DNA of 57,020 nt. It comes from Bacilli bacterium. Lineage in GTDB: Bacteria; Bacillota_I; Bacilli_A; RF39; UBA660. Below the pieces are notes generated by a model. It was not told the DNA's origin and did no database searches. It worked only from the letters and a program-made list of their open reading frames with translations. The position numbers and the translations under genes were made by a program. The DNA is taken from assembly GCA_900772095.1 (NCBI GenBank), contig CAAGQJ010000001.1:1-57020 (forward strand). The letters run 5' to 3'. Numbering within the stretch: the stretch's first letter is position 1; every line of letters begins with the position of its first letter. Positions 24,732 through 33,246 of the stretch are shown here, piece after piece.

Positions 24732-25598
24732 ATGAAGATAATTACGAAACCATGTAGTTTTGAAGAAATTAAAAATACTATAGATATAGTAGATGCTTAT
24801 ATTATTGGTATTAAAGATATGAGTGTTAATGAAAATATGTATGTTACTTTGGAAGAATTAAGGGAAATATCTTTATATTTAGAAGATAATAATAAAGAGT
24901 TATTTGTTTCTGTTAATAAGAATATGCATAATAAAGATATTGATGTTTTAAAAGATATAATGGTTTATTTAAATAATCTTAATGTTAAGGGAGTTTTGTA
25001 TTATGATGTTGCGGTTTTGAGTTTGAGTAAAAAGCTTAATATTAATTATGATTTAGTGTGGGCTTGTGAACATTACACTACTAATTATGATACAATTAAT
25101 TATTGGAATAGTTTTGGCGTTAATTATGTTCTTATTTCAGGAGAGATTACTCTTACGGAAATTAATGAAATTAGTAATAATACGAAAGCTAAACTTATTG
25201 TACCTATGTTTGGTTATTTACCTATGTATGTTTCTAAAAGACATGGTGTTAAAAATTATTTAGAGTATTTTAATTTGGAAGATAATTCTTTAGTTAATTA
25301 TCTTGGTAAGGAAGGTAATTTTTATCCTATTATAGATAATAATGTGGGGACAATGGTTTATTCTTGTAATATTTTAAATGGTATAAAGGAAGTTAATCTT
25401 TTAAGTAATGTTGATTATATTTTATTAAATGGTTTTGATATTGATATGAAAGATTTTATAAGAGTAATTAATATGTATAGAAGTGTAAATAGTTCTAATG
25501 AGAAGGAATATGATAATGAAATATGTAAAATGTTTTCAAATGTTGATACTGGTTTTTTACATAGAGAAACGATAAGTAAGGTGAAGAAAAATGGATAA
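24732..25598 (+). CDS. trhP1: U32 peptidase-family protein, TrhP1-like
   Basis: 288 residues related to the N-terminal half of U32 proteins (VWACEHYTTNYDTINYWNSFGVNYVLISGEITLTEI; KLIVPMFGYLPMYVSKRHGVKNYL). Placed directly before a full-length U32 gene, as B. subtilis yrrN is before yrrO (trhP1-trhP2), the pair needed for 5-hydroxyuridine at tRNA position 34. It ends 8 bases inside the next gene, so translation is coupled. The start is ATG 24732 behind GGAAGTGAT. Assignment rests on synteny plus similarity. Confidence 0.7.
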   Translation: MKIITKPCSFEEIKNTIDIVDAYIIGIKDMSVNENMYVTLEELREISLYLEDNNKELFVSVNKNMHNKDIDVLKDIMVYLNNLNVKGVLYYDVAVLSLSKKLNINYDLVWACEHYTTNYDTINYWNSFGVNYVLISGEITLTEINEISNNTKAKLIVPMFGYLPMYVSKRHGVKNYLEYFNLEDNSLVNYLGKEGNFYPIIDNNVGTMVYSCNILNGIKEVNLLSNVDYILLNGFDIDMKDFIRVINMYRSVNSSNEKEYDNEICKMFSNVDTGFLHRETISKVKKNG

Positions 25599-26796
25599 AG
25601 AAAGAGTGGAGTTATTAGCACCTGCTGGTGATTTGAATAGGCTTAAGATAGCACTTCATTATGGTGCTGATGCTGTTTATATTGGCGGGCCTTTACTTAA
25701 TTTGAGGGCAAATGCAGTTAATTTTACATTTGAAGATATTTTGGAGGGTGTAAAGTTTGCACATAATTTGGGTAAGAAAGTATATGTAACTGTTAATATA
25801 GTTTTACATAATAAGGATGCTTTGGAGGTTTTATCTTATGTTAAGAAGTTGGATGAACTTAATGTAGATGGTATCATAGTTAGTGACCCAGCAGTTATTA
25901 AGATAGCAAAAGAAAATACGAAATTAAATATTATTTTATCTACTCAGCAATCTTTACTTAATTATGAAGCTTTGTCTTTTTATGAAAAAGAGGGAATTAA
26001 AAGAGTGGTACTTGGTAGGGAATGTACTAGAGATGAAATTAAGGAAATAATAGATAAGTTAAATATTGAAGTAGAGTGTTTTATACATGGTGCGATGTGT
26101 GCTTGTTATAGTGGTAGATGTGTGATGAGCAATTTTTTGACTAATAGAGATGCTAATAGGGGTGGATGTAGTCAAATTTGTAGATGGAATTTTGATTTAT
26201 ATGATGAGAATAAGAATATAATAAAGGGTGAAAAGGATTTTACTTTTTGTTCTAAGGATTTATGTATGATAAAGTATATACCTGATATGATAGATATAGG
26301 AATTAAGTCATTTAAGATAGAGGGTAGAATGCGTTCTTCTTATTATATTGCTACTGTGGTATCTATTTATCGTAAAGTTATAGATGAATATTATCGTGAT
26401 AAAGATAATTATAAACTTAATGATGAATATGTTAAAGTATTAGATAGATGTGCTAATAGGGATAGTGTAGTACAGTTTTATAATGGTGTTTATGATAGTA
26501 CTTGTAGTTATTATAATAATAGGGTCGAAGTATCTAATCAAGATTATTTAGGAATAGTATTGGGTTATGATAAAGAAAATAAGTTTGTTATATTGGAACA
26601 AAGAAATAATTTTAAGGTTTTGGATGAAGTAGTAATTTTTGGGCCTAATCATGAAGATATTTGTTTTAGAATAGAGAAAATGTATAATAATGATAATGAT
26701 GTAATTACTTCTGCTCCACATCCTAGGGAAGTTATTAAGATTTATTTGGATAAAGAAGTAGAAAAAGATGATATGATGAGAGTTAGTTTTAAGTAA
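25591..26796 (+). CDS. trhP2: U32 peptidase-family tRNA hydroxylation protein, TrhP2-like
   Basis: 401 residues with the canonical U32 pattern: ELLAPAGDLNRLKIALHYGADAVYIGG at the start, VLGRECTRDEI, then the Fe-S cysteine region FIHGAMCACYSGRCVMSNFL...RGGCSQICRW and the IKSFKIEGRMRSSYYIA motif, with a C-terminal beta domain. In B. subtilis and E. coli such proteins make ho5U34 in tRNAs, using prephenate-derived chemistry in the TrhP route. All the expected cysteines are present. It overlaps the TrhP1-like gene by 8 bases and is followed by a terminator. Confidence 0.8.
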   Translation: MDKERVELLAPAGDLNRLKIALHYGADAVYIGGPLLNLRANAVNFTFEDILEGVKFAHNLGKKVYVTVNIVLHNKDALEVLSYVKKLDELNVDGIIVSDPAVIKIAKENTKLNIILSTQQSLLNYEALSFYEKEGIKRVVLGRECTRDEIKEIIDKLNIEVECFIHGAMCACYSGRCVMSNFLTNRDANRGGCSQICRWNFDLYDENKNIIKGEKDFTFCSKDLCMIKYIPDMIDIGIKSFKIEGRMRSSYYIATVVSIYRKVIDEYYRDKDNYKLNDEYVKVLDRCANRDSVVQFYNGVYDSTCSYYNNRVEVSNQDYLGIVLGYDKENKFVILEQRNNFKVLDEVVIFGPNHEDICFRIEKMYNNDNDVITSAPHPREVIKIYLDKEVEKDDMMRVSFK

Positions 26797-26822
26797 AAGA
26801 GTAAAGTGCTTTTACTTTTTTG
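26796..26822 (+). terminator. terminator after trhP2-like gene
   Basis: AGAGTAAA and TTTTACT pair around GTGC, followed by a T-run. Confidence 0.7.
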
Positions 26823-26881
26823 TATAAAAAACTTTATTAATTTTTATTTATGTGGTAAAATCTATTATAGTAGGTGGTAAT

Positions 26882-28606
26882 ATGGATACTAAAACTTTAT
26901 ATTTAGTTTCATTTATTATACTAGGCGTTATTTTACTAGTTTTATTTGTTGTGTTTTTTAGAAAATTTCGTATTAAGAAATTAAAAAATCATGTTTTAGA
27001 GTTAGAAAGACAACGTAATTTAATAGTATCTACTCCAATATTAAGTGAACTTTCTAAGGTAGAAGTATTACTTAAAAATCAAAAGCTTGAGAATAAGTAT
27101 GATGATTGGGTAAAAAGATATGATTATATTAAAAATGATAAGTTTAAAATTATTACTGATATGTTACTTGATATAGATAATTCTATTGAGGATAAGGATT
27201 ATAAGTTAGCTAAGGAGAAAATAGTTAATTTGGAGATGGAGTTATATAAACTTCGTGTTACTACTGATAATTTACTTGATGAGATTAGAGAAATTACTAT
27301 GAGTGAAGAGAGAAATCGTTCTATTATGACTAAGTTAAAGGCTAGATTTAGGGAGTTGGAGCGTACTTTAAATAGTAATGTTTCTTCGTATGGTAATACT
27401 TATAAGTATATTGAGTTACAATTAGAGAATATAGAGAAGAAGTTTCAAGATTTTGAAGATATAATGGCTAATAATGAATATGAAGAGGTTGTTAAATTAG
27501 TTAAAGTTCTTGATGAGATGATAGCGCATATAAGTGTTGTTGTGGAAGAGATGCCTGATTTGATACTTCTTACTTCGAAAATATTACCTGCTCGTATTAA
27601 GGAAGTGAATGATACTTATAATAAACTTCTTGGTAAGGGGTATCCACTTGATTATTTAAGAGTTGAATATAATATTGAACAAATAGAGAAGAAAATTAAG
27701 GAAATTAATGATAAAATTAAAATATTAAATCTAGAAGATTGTATGTTTGAACTTAAGACTTTTCTTGATTATTTGGATAATTTATTGAATGATTTTGATG
27801 TTGAAAAGAGAAGTAAAAGGGAGTTTGATACTTTAGCTAATACATTTAAGAATAGATTAGTTAAGGTAAATAAAATAGTAACCGATATCTATAATCAATT
27901 GGATGACATTAAGAGTATGTATAATTTAACTAATGATGATTTAAATGATTTGGATTCTGTTAATAAGCAAGTTTATAATGCTAATAGAGAATATAATGAA
28001 ATTATTAATAGTTTAAAGGAGAAGAAAGATCCTTACTCTATATTAAAGGAAAAAGTTAAGGATTTATCTAGTAGGTTTGATAAAATAGAAGAAGATTTGA
28101 ATTTGTGTTTGAAATCTTTGGGAAGTATGCATGATGATGAGCTTCGTGCTAGGGAACAATTGGATGAAATTACAGAACTTTTGAAGAATTGTCGTGTTAA
28201 AATTAGAAGAAATCCACTTCCTATAATTTCTAATAATTATTTTGTTGAACTTTCTGAAGCTAATGACGCTATATATGAAATTATTAAGGAACTTAATAAA
28301 ACTCCAATTACTATTAAGACTTTAAATATTAGAGTTGATACTGCTCGTGATTTATCACTTAAGTTATTCAATACTACAAATGAGATGATAAAAACTGCTA
28401 AGTTGTCTGAAATGACTATAACATATGGTAATAGGTATAAAGCTTTGGATAGTGAACTTGAAAATGGTTTGGATGTTGCTACTCAGTTATTTTTTAAGGG
28501 TAATTATAAGAAGTCTTTGGAGACTGCAATAGCATCTATTAATATAGTTGAGCCTAATATTTATGAGAAGATGCTTAATTTATATAAGAATGATAAGAAG
28601 GAGTAA
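26882..28606 (+). CDS. ezrA: septation ring formation regulator EzrA
   Basis: 574 residues (B. subtilis EzrA 562). One N-terminal TM helix (about 6-26, extracellular N-terminus) with a basic stop FRKFRIKKLK, then an almost entirely coiled-coil, spectrin-like cytoplasmic region. It binds FtsZ and limits Z-ring formation at wrong sites. Characteristic segments include KYDDWVKRYDYI near residue 70 and EMPDLILLTSKILPARIKEV. The start is ATG 26882 behind TAGGTGG. It lies alone between the trhP pair and the O-acetylation pair. Confidence 0.8.
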   Translation: MDTKTLYLVSFIILGVILLVLFVVFFRKFRIKKLKNHVLELERQRNLIVSTPILSELSKVEVLLKNQKLENKYDDWVKRYDYIKNDKFKIITDMLLDIDNSIEDKDYKLAKEKIVNLEMELYKLRVTTDNLLDEIREITMSEERNRSIMTKLKARFRELERTLNSNVSSYGNTYKYIELQLENIEKKFQDFEDIMANNEYEEVVKLVKVLDEMIAHISVVVEEMPDLILLTSKILPARIKEVNDTYNKLLGKGYPLDYLRVEYNIEQIEKKIKEINDKIKILNLEDCMFELKTFLDYLDNLLNDFDVEKRSKREFDTLANTFKNRLVKVNKIVTDIYNQLDDIKSMYNLTNDDLNDLDSVNKQVYNANREYNEIINSLKEKKDPYSILKEKVKDLSSRFDKIEEDLNLCLKSLGSMHDDELRAREQLDEITELLKNCRVKIRRNPLPIISNNYFVELSEANDAIYEIIKELNKTPITIKTLNIRVDTARDLSLKLFNTTNEMIKTAKLSEMTITYGNRYKALDSELENGLDVATQLFFKGNYKKSLETAIASINIVEPNIYEKMLNLYKNDKKE

Positions 28607-28666
28607 TTTCTTCTTTTTAATTGATTAAATTTTTTATTTATTTTATAATGTTTTTGGAGGAAGATT

Positions 28667-30067
28667 ATGGTTTTTAGTAGTTCAATATTTTTATTTGGTT
28701 TTTTGCCAATATTGTTTATAATATATTTTATTAGTCCTAAGAAATTAAAGAATTATGTTCTTTTAGTATTTAGTTTAATTTTTTATTTTTTTGGTGGTCC
28801 TAGTTATATATTAATTATTTTAGGGGTAGTATTAATTGATTATTTGTTTGCTATATTTATTGATAGGTTTAATAATAGGAAATTGTTTTTGATATTAGCT
28901 ATTATTAGTAATATAGGGATATTATTTTATTATAAATATTTTAATTTTGTTATAGATAATATTAATGCTGTTTTTGATATTAATGTTAGTGTTAATAAGA
29001 TAGTTCTTCCTATTGGAATATCATTTTTTATATTTCAGGCTTTGAGTTATGTAATTGATGTATATAGGGGTGAAGTTAAGGTACAGAAAAATCCTTTTTT
29101 GCTTCTTTTGTATGTGTCTTTTTTTCCTCAGTTAGTTGCTGGTCCGATAGTAAGATATCAAACTATTGAGGAAGAAATTACTTCTAGGAAGGTTGATTTA
29201 GATGATTTTGCTTATGGTATAGAAAGGTTTATTTTGGGTTTTGCTAAGAAGATGATTATTGCTAATCAACTTGGTAAACTTGCTGATATAGTTTATGGGC
29301 TTGATGAGTTAAGTACTCCAGTTGTATTTTTAGGAGTAGTTTCTTATATGTTACAAATATATTTTGATTTTAGTGCATATTCAGATATGGCAATTGGACT
29401 TGGTAGAGTTTTTGGGTTTCATTTTTTAGAAAATTTTGATTATCCATATATTTCTAAGTCTATAACTTCTTTTTGGAGAAGGTGGCATATATCGTTATCT
29501 ACATGGTTTAGAGATTATATTTATATACCTCTTGGTGGTAATAGGAAAGGTGTTTTGAGGCAAATATTAAATTTATTTATTGTTTGGACTCTTACTGGTT
29601 TTTGGCATGGTGCTTCATGGAATTTTGTGTTGTGGGGTTTGTATTATTTTGTTTTTTTAATGTTAGAGAAGTTTATATTTAAAAAGTATTTGAAGAACAT
29701 ACCTAATTTTTTTAAGCATATTTATACTTTGATTGTTGTACTTGTTGGATGGATATTGTTTAGGTCTGATAATTTAAGTGTGTGTTTTAGAATGATAAAG
29801 TATTTATTTAGTTTTAATATAACTAGTATAGGACTTTCAGAAGCACGTATTTATTTGGAAACATATTATGTTTATTTTATACTTGGTATTTTATTTTCTA
29901 TTCCTGTTTATCCTTATTTAATAAAGAAGATAGATGGTATTAAGAATAAGAATATTAAGTTTATTTTAGAAGTTATGCATTATGGGTTTTTAATTGTTAT
30001 ATTTATTATATCTATTATGTTTTTAGCTAAATCTAGTTATAATCCATTTATATATTTTAGGTTTTAG
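28667..30067 (+). CDS. MBOAT-family O-acyltransferase, AlgI-like
   Basis: 466 residues with many TM helices. AlgI/DltB-type landmarks: VFSSSIFLFGFLPILFIIYF at the N-terminus, LPIGISFFIFQALSYVIDVYRG, YFDFSAYSDMAIGLGRVFGF, FWRRWHISLSTWFRDYIYIPLGGNRKG, and the catalytic-His helix LTGFWHGASWNFVLWGLYYF. It moves acyl groups across the membrane for O-acetylation of an extracellular polymer. The next gene, starting 9 bases after its stop, encodes its AlgJ/AlgX-like partner. The acceptor polymer is unknown; no exopolysaccharide synthase is in view. Confidence 0.88.
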   Translation: MVFSSSIFLFGFLPILFIIYFISPKKLKNYVLLVFSLIFYFFGGPSYILIILGVVLIDYLFAIFIDRFNNRKLFLILAIISNIGILFYYKYFNFVIDNINAVFDINVSVNKIVLPIGISFFIFQALSYVIDVYRGEVKVQKNPFLLLLYVSFFPQLVAGPIVRYQTIEEEITSRKVDLDDFAYGIERFILGFAKKMIIANQLGKLADIVYGLDELSTPVVFLGVVSYMLQIYFDFSAYSDMAIGLGRVFGFHFLENFDYPYISKSITSFWRRWHISLSTWFRDYIYIPLGGNRKGVLRQILNLFIVWTLTGFWHGASWNFVLWGLYYFVFLMLEKFIFKKYLKNIPNFFKHIYTLIVVLVGWILFRSDNLSVCFRMIKYLFSFNITSIGLSEARIYLETYYVYFILGILFSIPVYPYLIKKIDGIKNKNIKFILEVMHYGFLIVIFIISIMFLAKSSYNPFIYFRF

Positions 30068-30076
30068 GAGGTGTAT

Positions 30077-31213
30077 ATGAAAAAGATTAAAGTTTTGTTT
30101 TGTTTATTATTTTTGTTTATTATATTTTTCTTTTTCTTTACTACAATTAGAAATAATAATAAGATTAGTACTTTAGAGGGTAGGAGTCTTACTACTTTTC
30201 CTAAGTTTAGTATGAGTAGATTGTCTGATAAGGGGTATTATGATGAACTTACGATGGCTTTTAATGACCAGTTGGAATTTCGTAATTATTTAGTTAAGGG
30301 GTATTATTTGTTTCAATTTCAAAGATATAATGGTGATGTTGTAATAGGTAATAATAATCAATTGTATGCTTCTTATGAAAGTGCTGGTAAGAAATATTAT
30401 GAAGAATTAAAGGATGATGTTTTACTTATAAATGAAGTAGCAGATGAGGTTACTTTTAATGGGGCGAAGTTTATATTTTTGCCTATTCCTAGGAAAGATG
30501 CAGTTATGACTAGTGATTTGCCAAGTTCATATATTAGTAGTAAGTCTATATATGAAAATAGTATTAAAATTGTTAAGGATAATATGAATGATAATGTTTA
30601 TTTGATAGATGGTTTAGAGGTATTAAGTACTGTTTCAAATCCTTATTATTCTAATGACCATCATATTACTCCTAGAGGGGCTTTTGCTTTATATAGAAAG
30701 ATTATTGATGATGTTAATATAGATGGTGTTTCTGTTAGTTATTATGGTATTGATAATTATAATGTGGAAAAGAGGATAATTAATGGTTCTTTTAGTAGAC
30801 AGCTTGGTCAGAGTACAAAGTCTATTAATGAGGAACTTGTTCTTGTTCCTAAGTATAATATAGATTATGTTAGATATGAGGATGATAAGGTAAGTAAAAA
30901 GAAAGTTTTTGGTAGTGGTAATACGTATGCTTTAGCATATATGGATGGTGATAATGCTTTAACTGTTATTAATTCTAATAGAGAGAATTTGCCAAGTATT
31001 ATGTATGTTGGTTCATCTTATACAAATATTTTGGAGGCTATATCTATAGTTAGTTTTGATAAGATGGTTTCTATTGATTATAGACATAATAAGAGTGGAA
31101 AGAGTATAAGTGATTATGTTAAGGAATATGATATAGATTATGTTGTATTTATGCCTTCGCAGTCTACTAGTGCATTTCCTATTAATAAGATTAAGGAGCA
31201 TTTGGGTAAATAA
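30077..31213 (+). CDS. DHHW/AlgJ-like protein, O-acetyltransferase partner
   Basis: 378 residues with an N-terminal TM anchor (about 5-22) and an extracytoplasmic SGNH-like domain. Motifs: an AlgX-like VVIGNNNQLYASYES, PIPRKDAVM, the His motif YSNDHHITPRGAFALY, and a late VGSSYTNILEAI that may hold the nucleophile Ser. This suits the periplasm-side partner that accepts acyl groups from the AlgI-like protein. The start is ATG 30077 behind AGGAGG; an in-frame GTG 6 bases upstream overlaps that site. Confidence 0.75.
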   Translation: MKKIKVLFCLLFLFIIFFFFFTTIRNNNKISTLEGRSLTTFPKFSMSRLSDKGYYDELTMAFNDQLEFRNYLVKGYYLFQFQRYNGDVVIGNNNQLYASYESAGKKYYEELKDDVLLINEVADEVTFNGAKFIFLPIPRKDAVMTSDLPSSYISSKSIYENSIKIVKDNMNDNVYLIDGLEVLSTVSNPYYSNDHHITPRGAFALYRKIIDDVNIDGVSVSYYGIDNYNVEKRIINGSFSRQLGQSTKSINEELVLVPKYNIDYVRYEDDKVSKKKVFGSGNTYALAYMDGDNALTVINSNRENLPSIMYVGSSYTNILEAISIVSFDKMVSIDYRHNKSGKSISDYVKEYDIDYVVFMPSQSTSAFPINKIKEHLGK

Positions 31214-31238
31214 AAAATTCGATTTCTCGAATTTTTTT
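31212..31238. terminator. bidirectional terminator
   Basis: AAAATTCGA and TCGAATTTT form a 9-bp stem with TTTC loop, with A-run before and T-run after, between two convergent genes. Confidence 0.85.
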
Positions 31239-33231
31239 ATTCATTGTTTTCTTCAGTATTTGTTTCTTCACTTGGAGTAGTAGGTGTTTCTTCACTTGGA
31301 GTAGTAGGTGTTTCTTCACTTGGAGTAGTAGGTGTTTCTGGCTCGCTAGGTGTTGGAGTAGGAGTAACAATTGTTTCTACTTTTGCTACTTCAATAGTTA
31401 CAGTTCCGTTTATTAAATCAATTCTTTTGTTTGCTGGGAAACTTTGACTTAATACTATTCCATTTTTAGCGCTTCCATCAGTAATTGTTTTGTATTCTAC
31501 TTTGTATGATACTCCGTTACTTTTTAGCCAATTTACAGCACTGCTTTCTGTTTTTCCTACTAAGTTTATAAGTAAGTTATAAGTTGCAGTTGCGCTTAGG
31601 TTATCTTGTCCAATTATTTTTGATTGATATTCTTCTTCTATATTAAAGTTCATTAGTTTGTCCATATCTGTTTTGCTTTGTCCAAGATTTTTTTTCATGG
31701 CATCTACTATTTGATTTAGACTACTTTTATTTGGAATGAAGTTATATAATACTAATTTTATTGATTCATCATATATCATTTGACTTGCTCCTGATAAGTA
31801 TAGTTGTTGCATACTTATTAGGTTACTTGATTTTGAACTTGTTAATATGATGTTTTTAAATATTTCATAGAATGATAGCATTTGTTTTGTTGTGAAGTTA
31901 GTATCCATATTTTTACTTACTGCATCTAATATTTCTAAGGCTTGTCCAGCACTTCTAATTTCTTTTGCTTTGTTTAGTATTCCTTTTACTACTTCTTGTT
32001 GATTTAATCCTCTTTGGAAATCTCCGGTTGCTAGTGTTTTTCTATGTCTTGCAAGTGCTAGGGCTTGTTTACCATTTATGGTTTGTGTTCCTTTTTTAAG
32101 ACATATAAGGTTTTCTTGTTTTGTTGACCTATTTTCATCTGATTCACAGAAGTCTTTTGGAACATCTACTTCGATGCCTCCCATAGCATCTACTAGTTTT
32201 ATAACTCCTTTGAAGTTTATTTTTACATAGTAATCAATATTTATTCCTGTAAAGTTTTCTATTGTTTTAATCATACAGCTTTCTCCTTGCCAAGCTGCAT
32301 GGGTTATTTTATTTTGTTTACCATTAAATCCTGCACATGGTATTGAAACGTATGTGTCTCTTGGAATGCTTAAGATTGTTGCATTTAGTGTTTTTGGATT
32401 AAATGTTACAAGCATTAGAGCATCTCCATTACCTGTTGCATTTTTATTTAATGTTTCTGATGGGGAATCTATTCCCATAACTAGTAGAGTAAATGGTTTA
32501 TCTATTTTATCACTAGTATTAAAGTTTGTAATATCATCTCCAGTATTTTTTGCTATTTCATTTTTGCTATAGGTTTTGCTTTTTTTATAAATTATTTTTG
32601 TATCATTTTCTATATTTTCATATTCTTTAATTGATTTAAACATACTAGGGTAATTGCTTGAAATTATAATTGCATCTAGTTTTTTGTCATATAATTCTTT
32701 TATTAATTCTGTAAAAGTTTCACATTCAACAATTGTATTTTTATCTTCTAAATTTTTTTCTTTTATTATTTCTTTTCCTAAGATATATCCATCTATTGAA
32801 CTTGTGTCTCCGATAATACCTATTTTTAAATCTTTTAAATTAGCATCAGTATATTTTGAATTTTTTAAGGTTACGATGGCGCTTGTGTATGTAATTTTGT
32901 CTTTATTCATATTGTCTAGTGATGAATAAGTTTTATATACGAAATAACCTAAATAACCTTGTGCTCCAATTAATATGGAGCTTATTATAATAAATATTAT
33001 GTATTTTGCTAGTGTGTTTTTCTTTATTAATTTTCTTAAGACTATAATAAATACTATATTTACTACTAGTGTTAGTATCATAACAAAGTATCTTATTTCT
33101 GTTTCTATTCCACTTATTAAATAAATGGAATAGATTAGAAATGCCATTGCTAATATTATTAGTGTTATGAAAATACTTGATGTGATTTTTATTTCTTTTT
33201 TTACTTTTTTATTATCTTTCTTATCTTTCAT
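31237..33231 (-). CDS. LytR-CpsA-Psr family protein with PASTA domain
   Basis: 664 residues. N-terminal basic segment, four TM helices (about 15-125), an extracellular domain (about 125-240) resembling a small-molecule-binding fold (LKDLKIGIIGDTSSIDG...LDAIIISSNYP), the LCP domain (about 250-420; LLVMGIDSP, LSIPRDTYVSIP, ALALARHRK, FQRGLNQQEVV), a PASTA domain (about 545-630), and a Pro/Thr/Glu tail of TPSEETPT repeats. LCP enzymes attach anionic glycopolymers to peptidoglycan. The start at 33231 is preferred because AAAGG ends 9 bases before it; the ATG at 33240 touches AAAGG directly. It lies downstream of the PBP gene. Confidence 0.8.
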   Translation of the reverse strand: MKDKKDNKKVKKEIKITSSIFITLIILAMAFLIYSIYLISGIETEIRYFVMILTLVVNIVFIIVLRKLIKKNTLAKYIIFIIISSILIGAQGYLGYFVYKTYSSLDNMNKDKITYTSAIVTLKNSKYTDANLKDLKIGIIGDTSSIDGYILGKEIIKEKNLEDKNTIVECETFTELIKELYDKKLDAIIISSNYPSMFKSIKEYENIENDTKIIYKKSKTYSKNEIAKNTGDDITNFNTSDKIDKPFTLLVMGIDSPSETLNKNATGNGDALMLVTFNPKTLNATILSIPRDTYVSIPCAGFNGKQNKITHAAWQGESCMIKTIENFTGINIDYYVKINFKGVIKLVDAMGGIEVDVPKDFCESDENRSTKQENLICLKKGTQTINGKQALALARHRKTLATGDFQRGLNQQEVVKGILNKAKEIRSAGQALEILDAVSKNMDTNFTTKQMLSFYEIFKNIILTSSKSSNLISMQQLYLSGASQMIYDESIKLVLYNFIPNKSSLNQIVDAMKKNLGQSKTDMDKLMNFNIEEEYQSKIIGQDNLSATATYNLLINLVGKTESSAVNWLKSNGVSYKVEYKTITDGSAKNGIVLSQSFPANKRIDLINGTVTIEVAKVETIVTPTPTPSEPETPTTPSEETPTTPSEETPTTPSEETNTEENNE
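31261..31332 (-). repeat. three 24-bp tandem coding repeats
   Basis: Three exact 24-base copies encode the TPSEETPT repeats of the LCP protein tail. Confidence 0.9.
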
Positions 33232-33246
33232 ATCATTCATCCTTTA

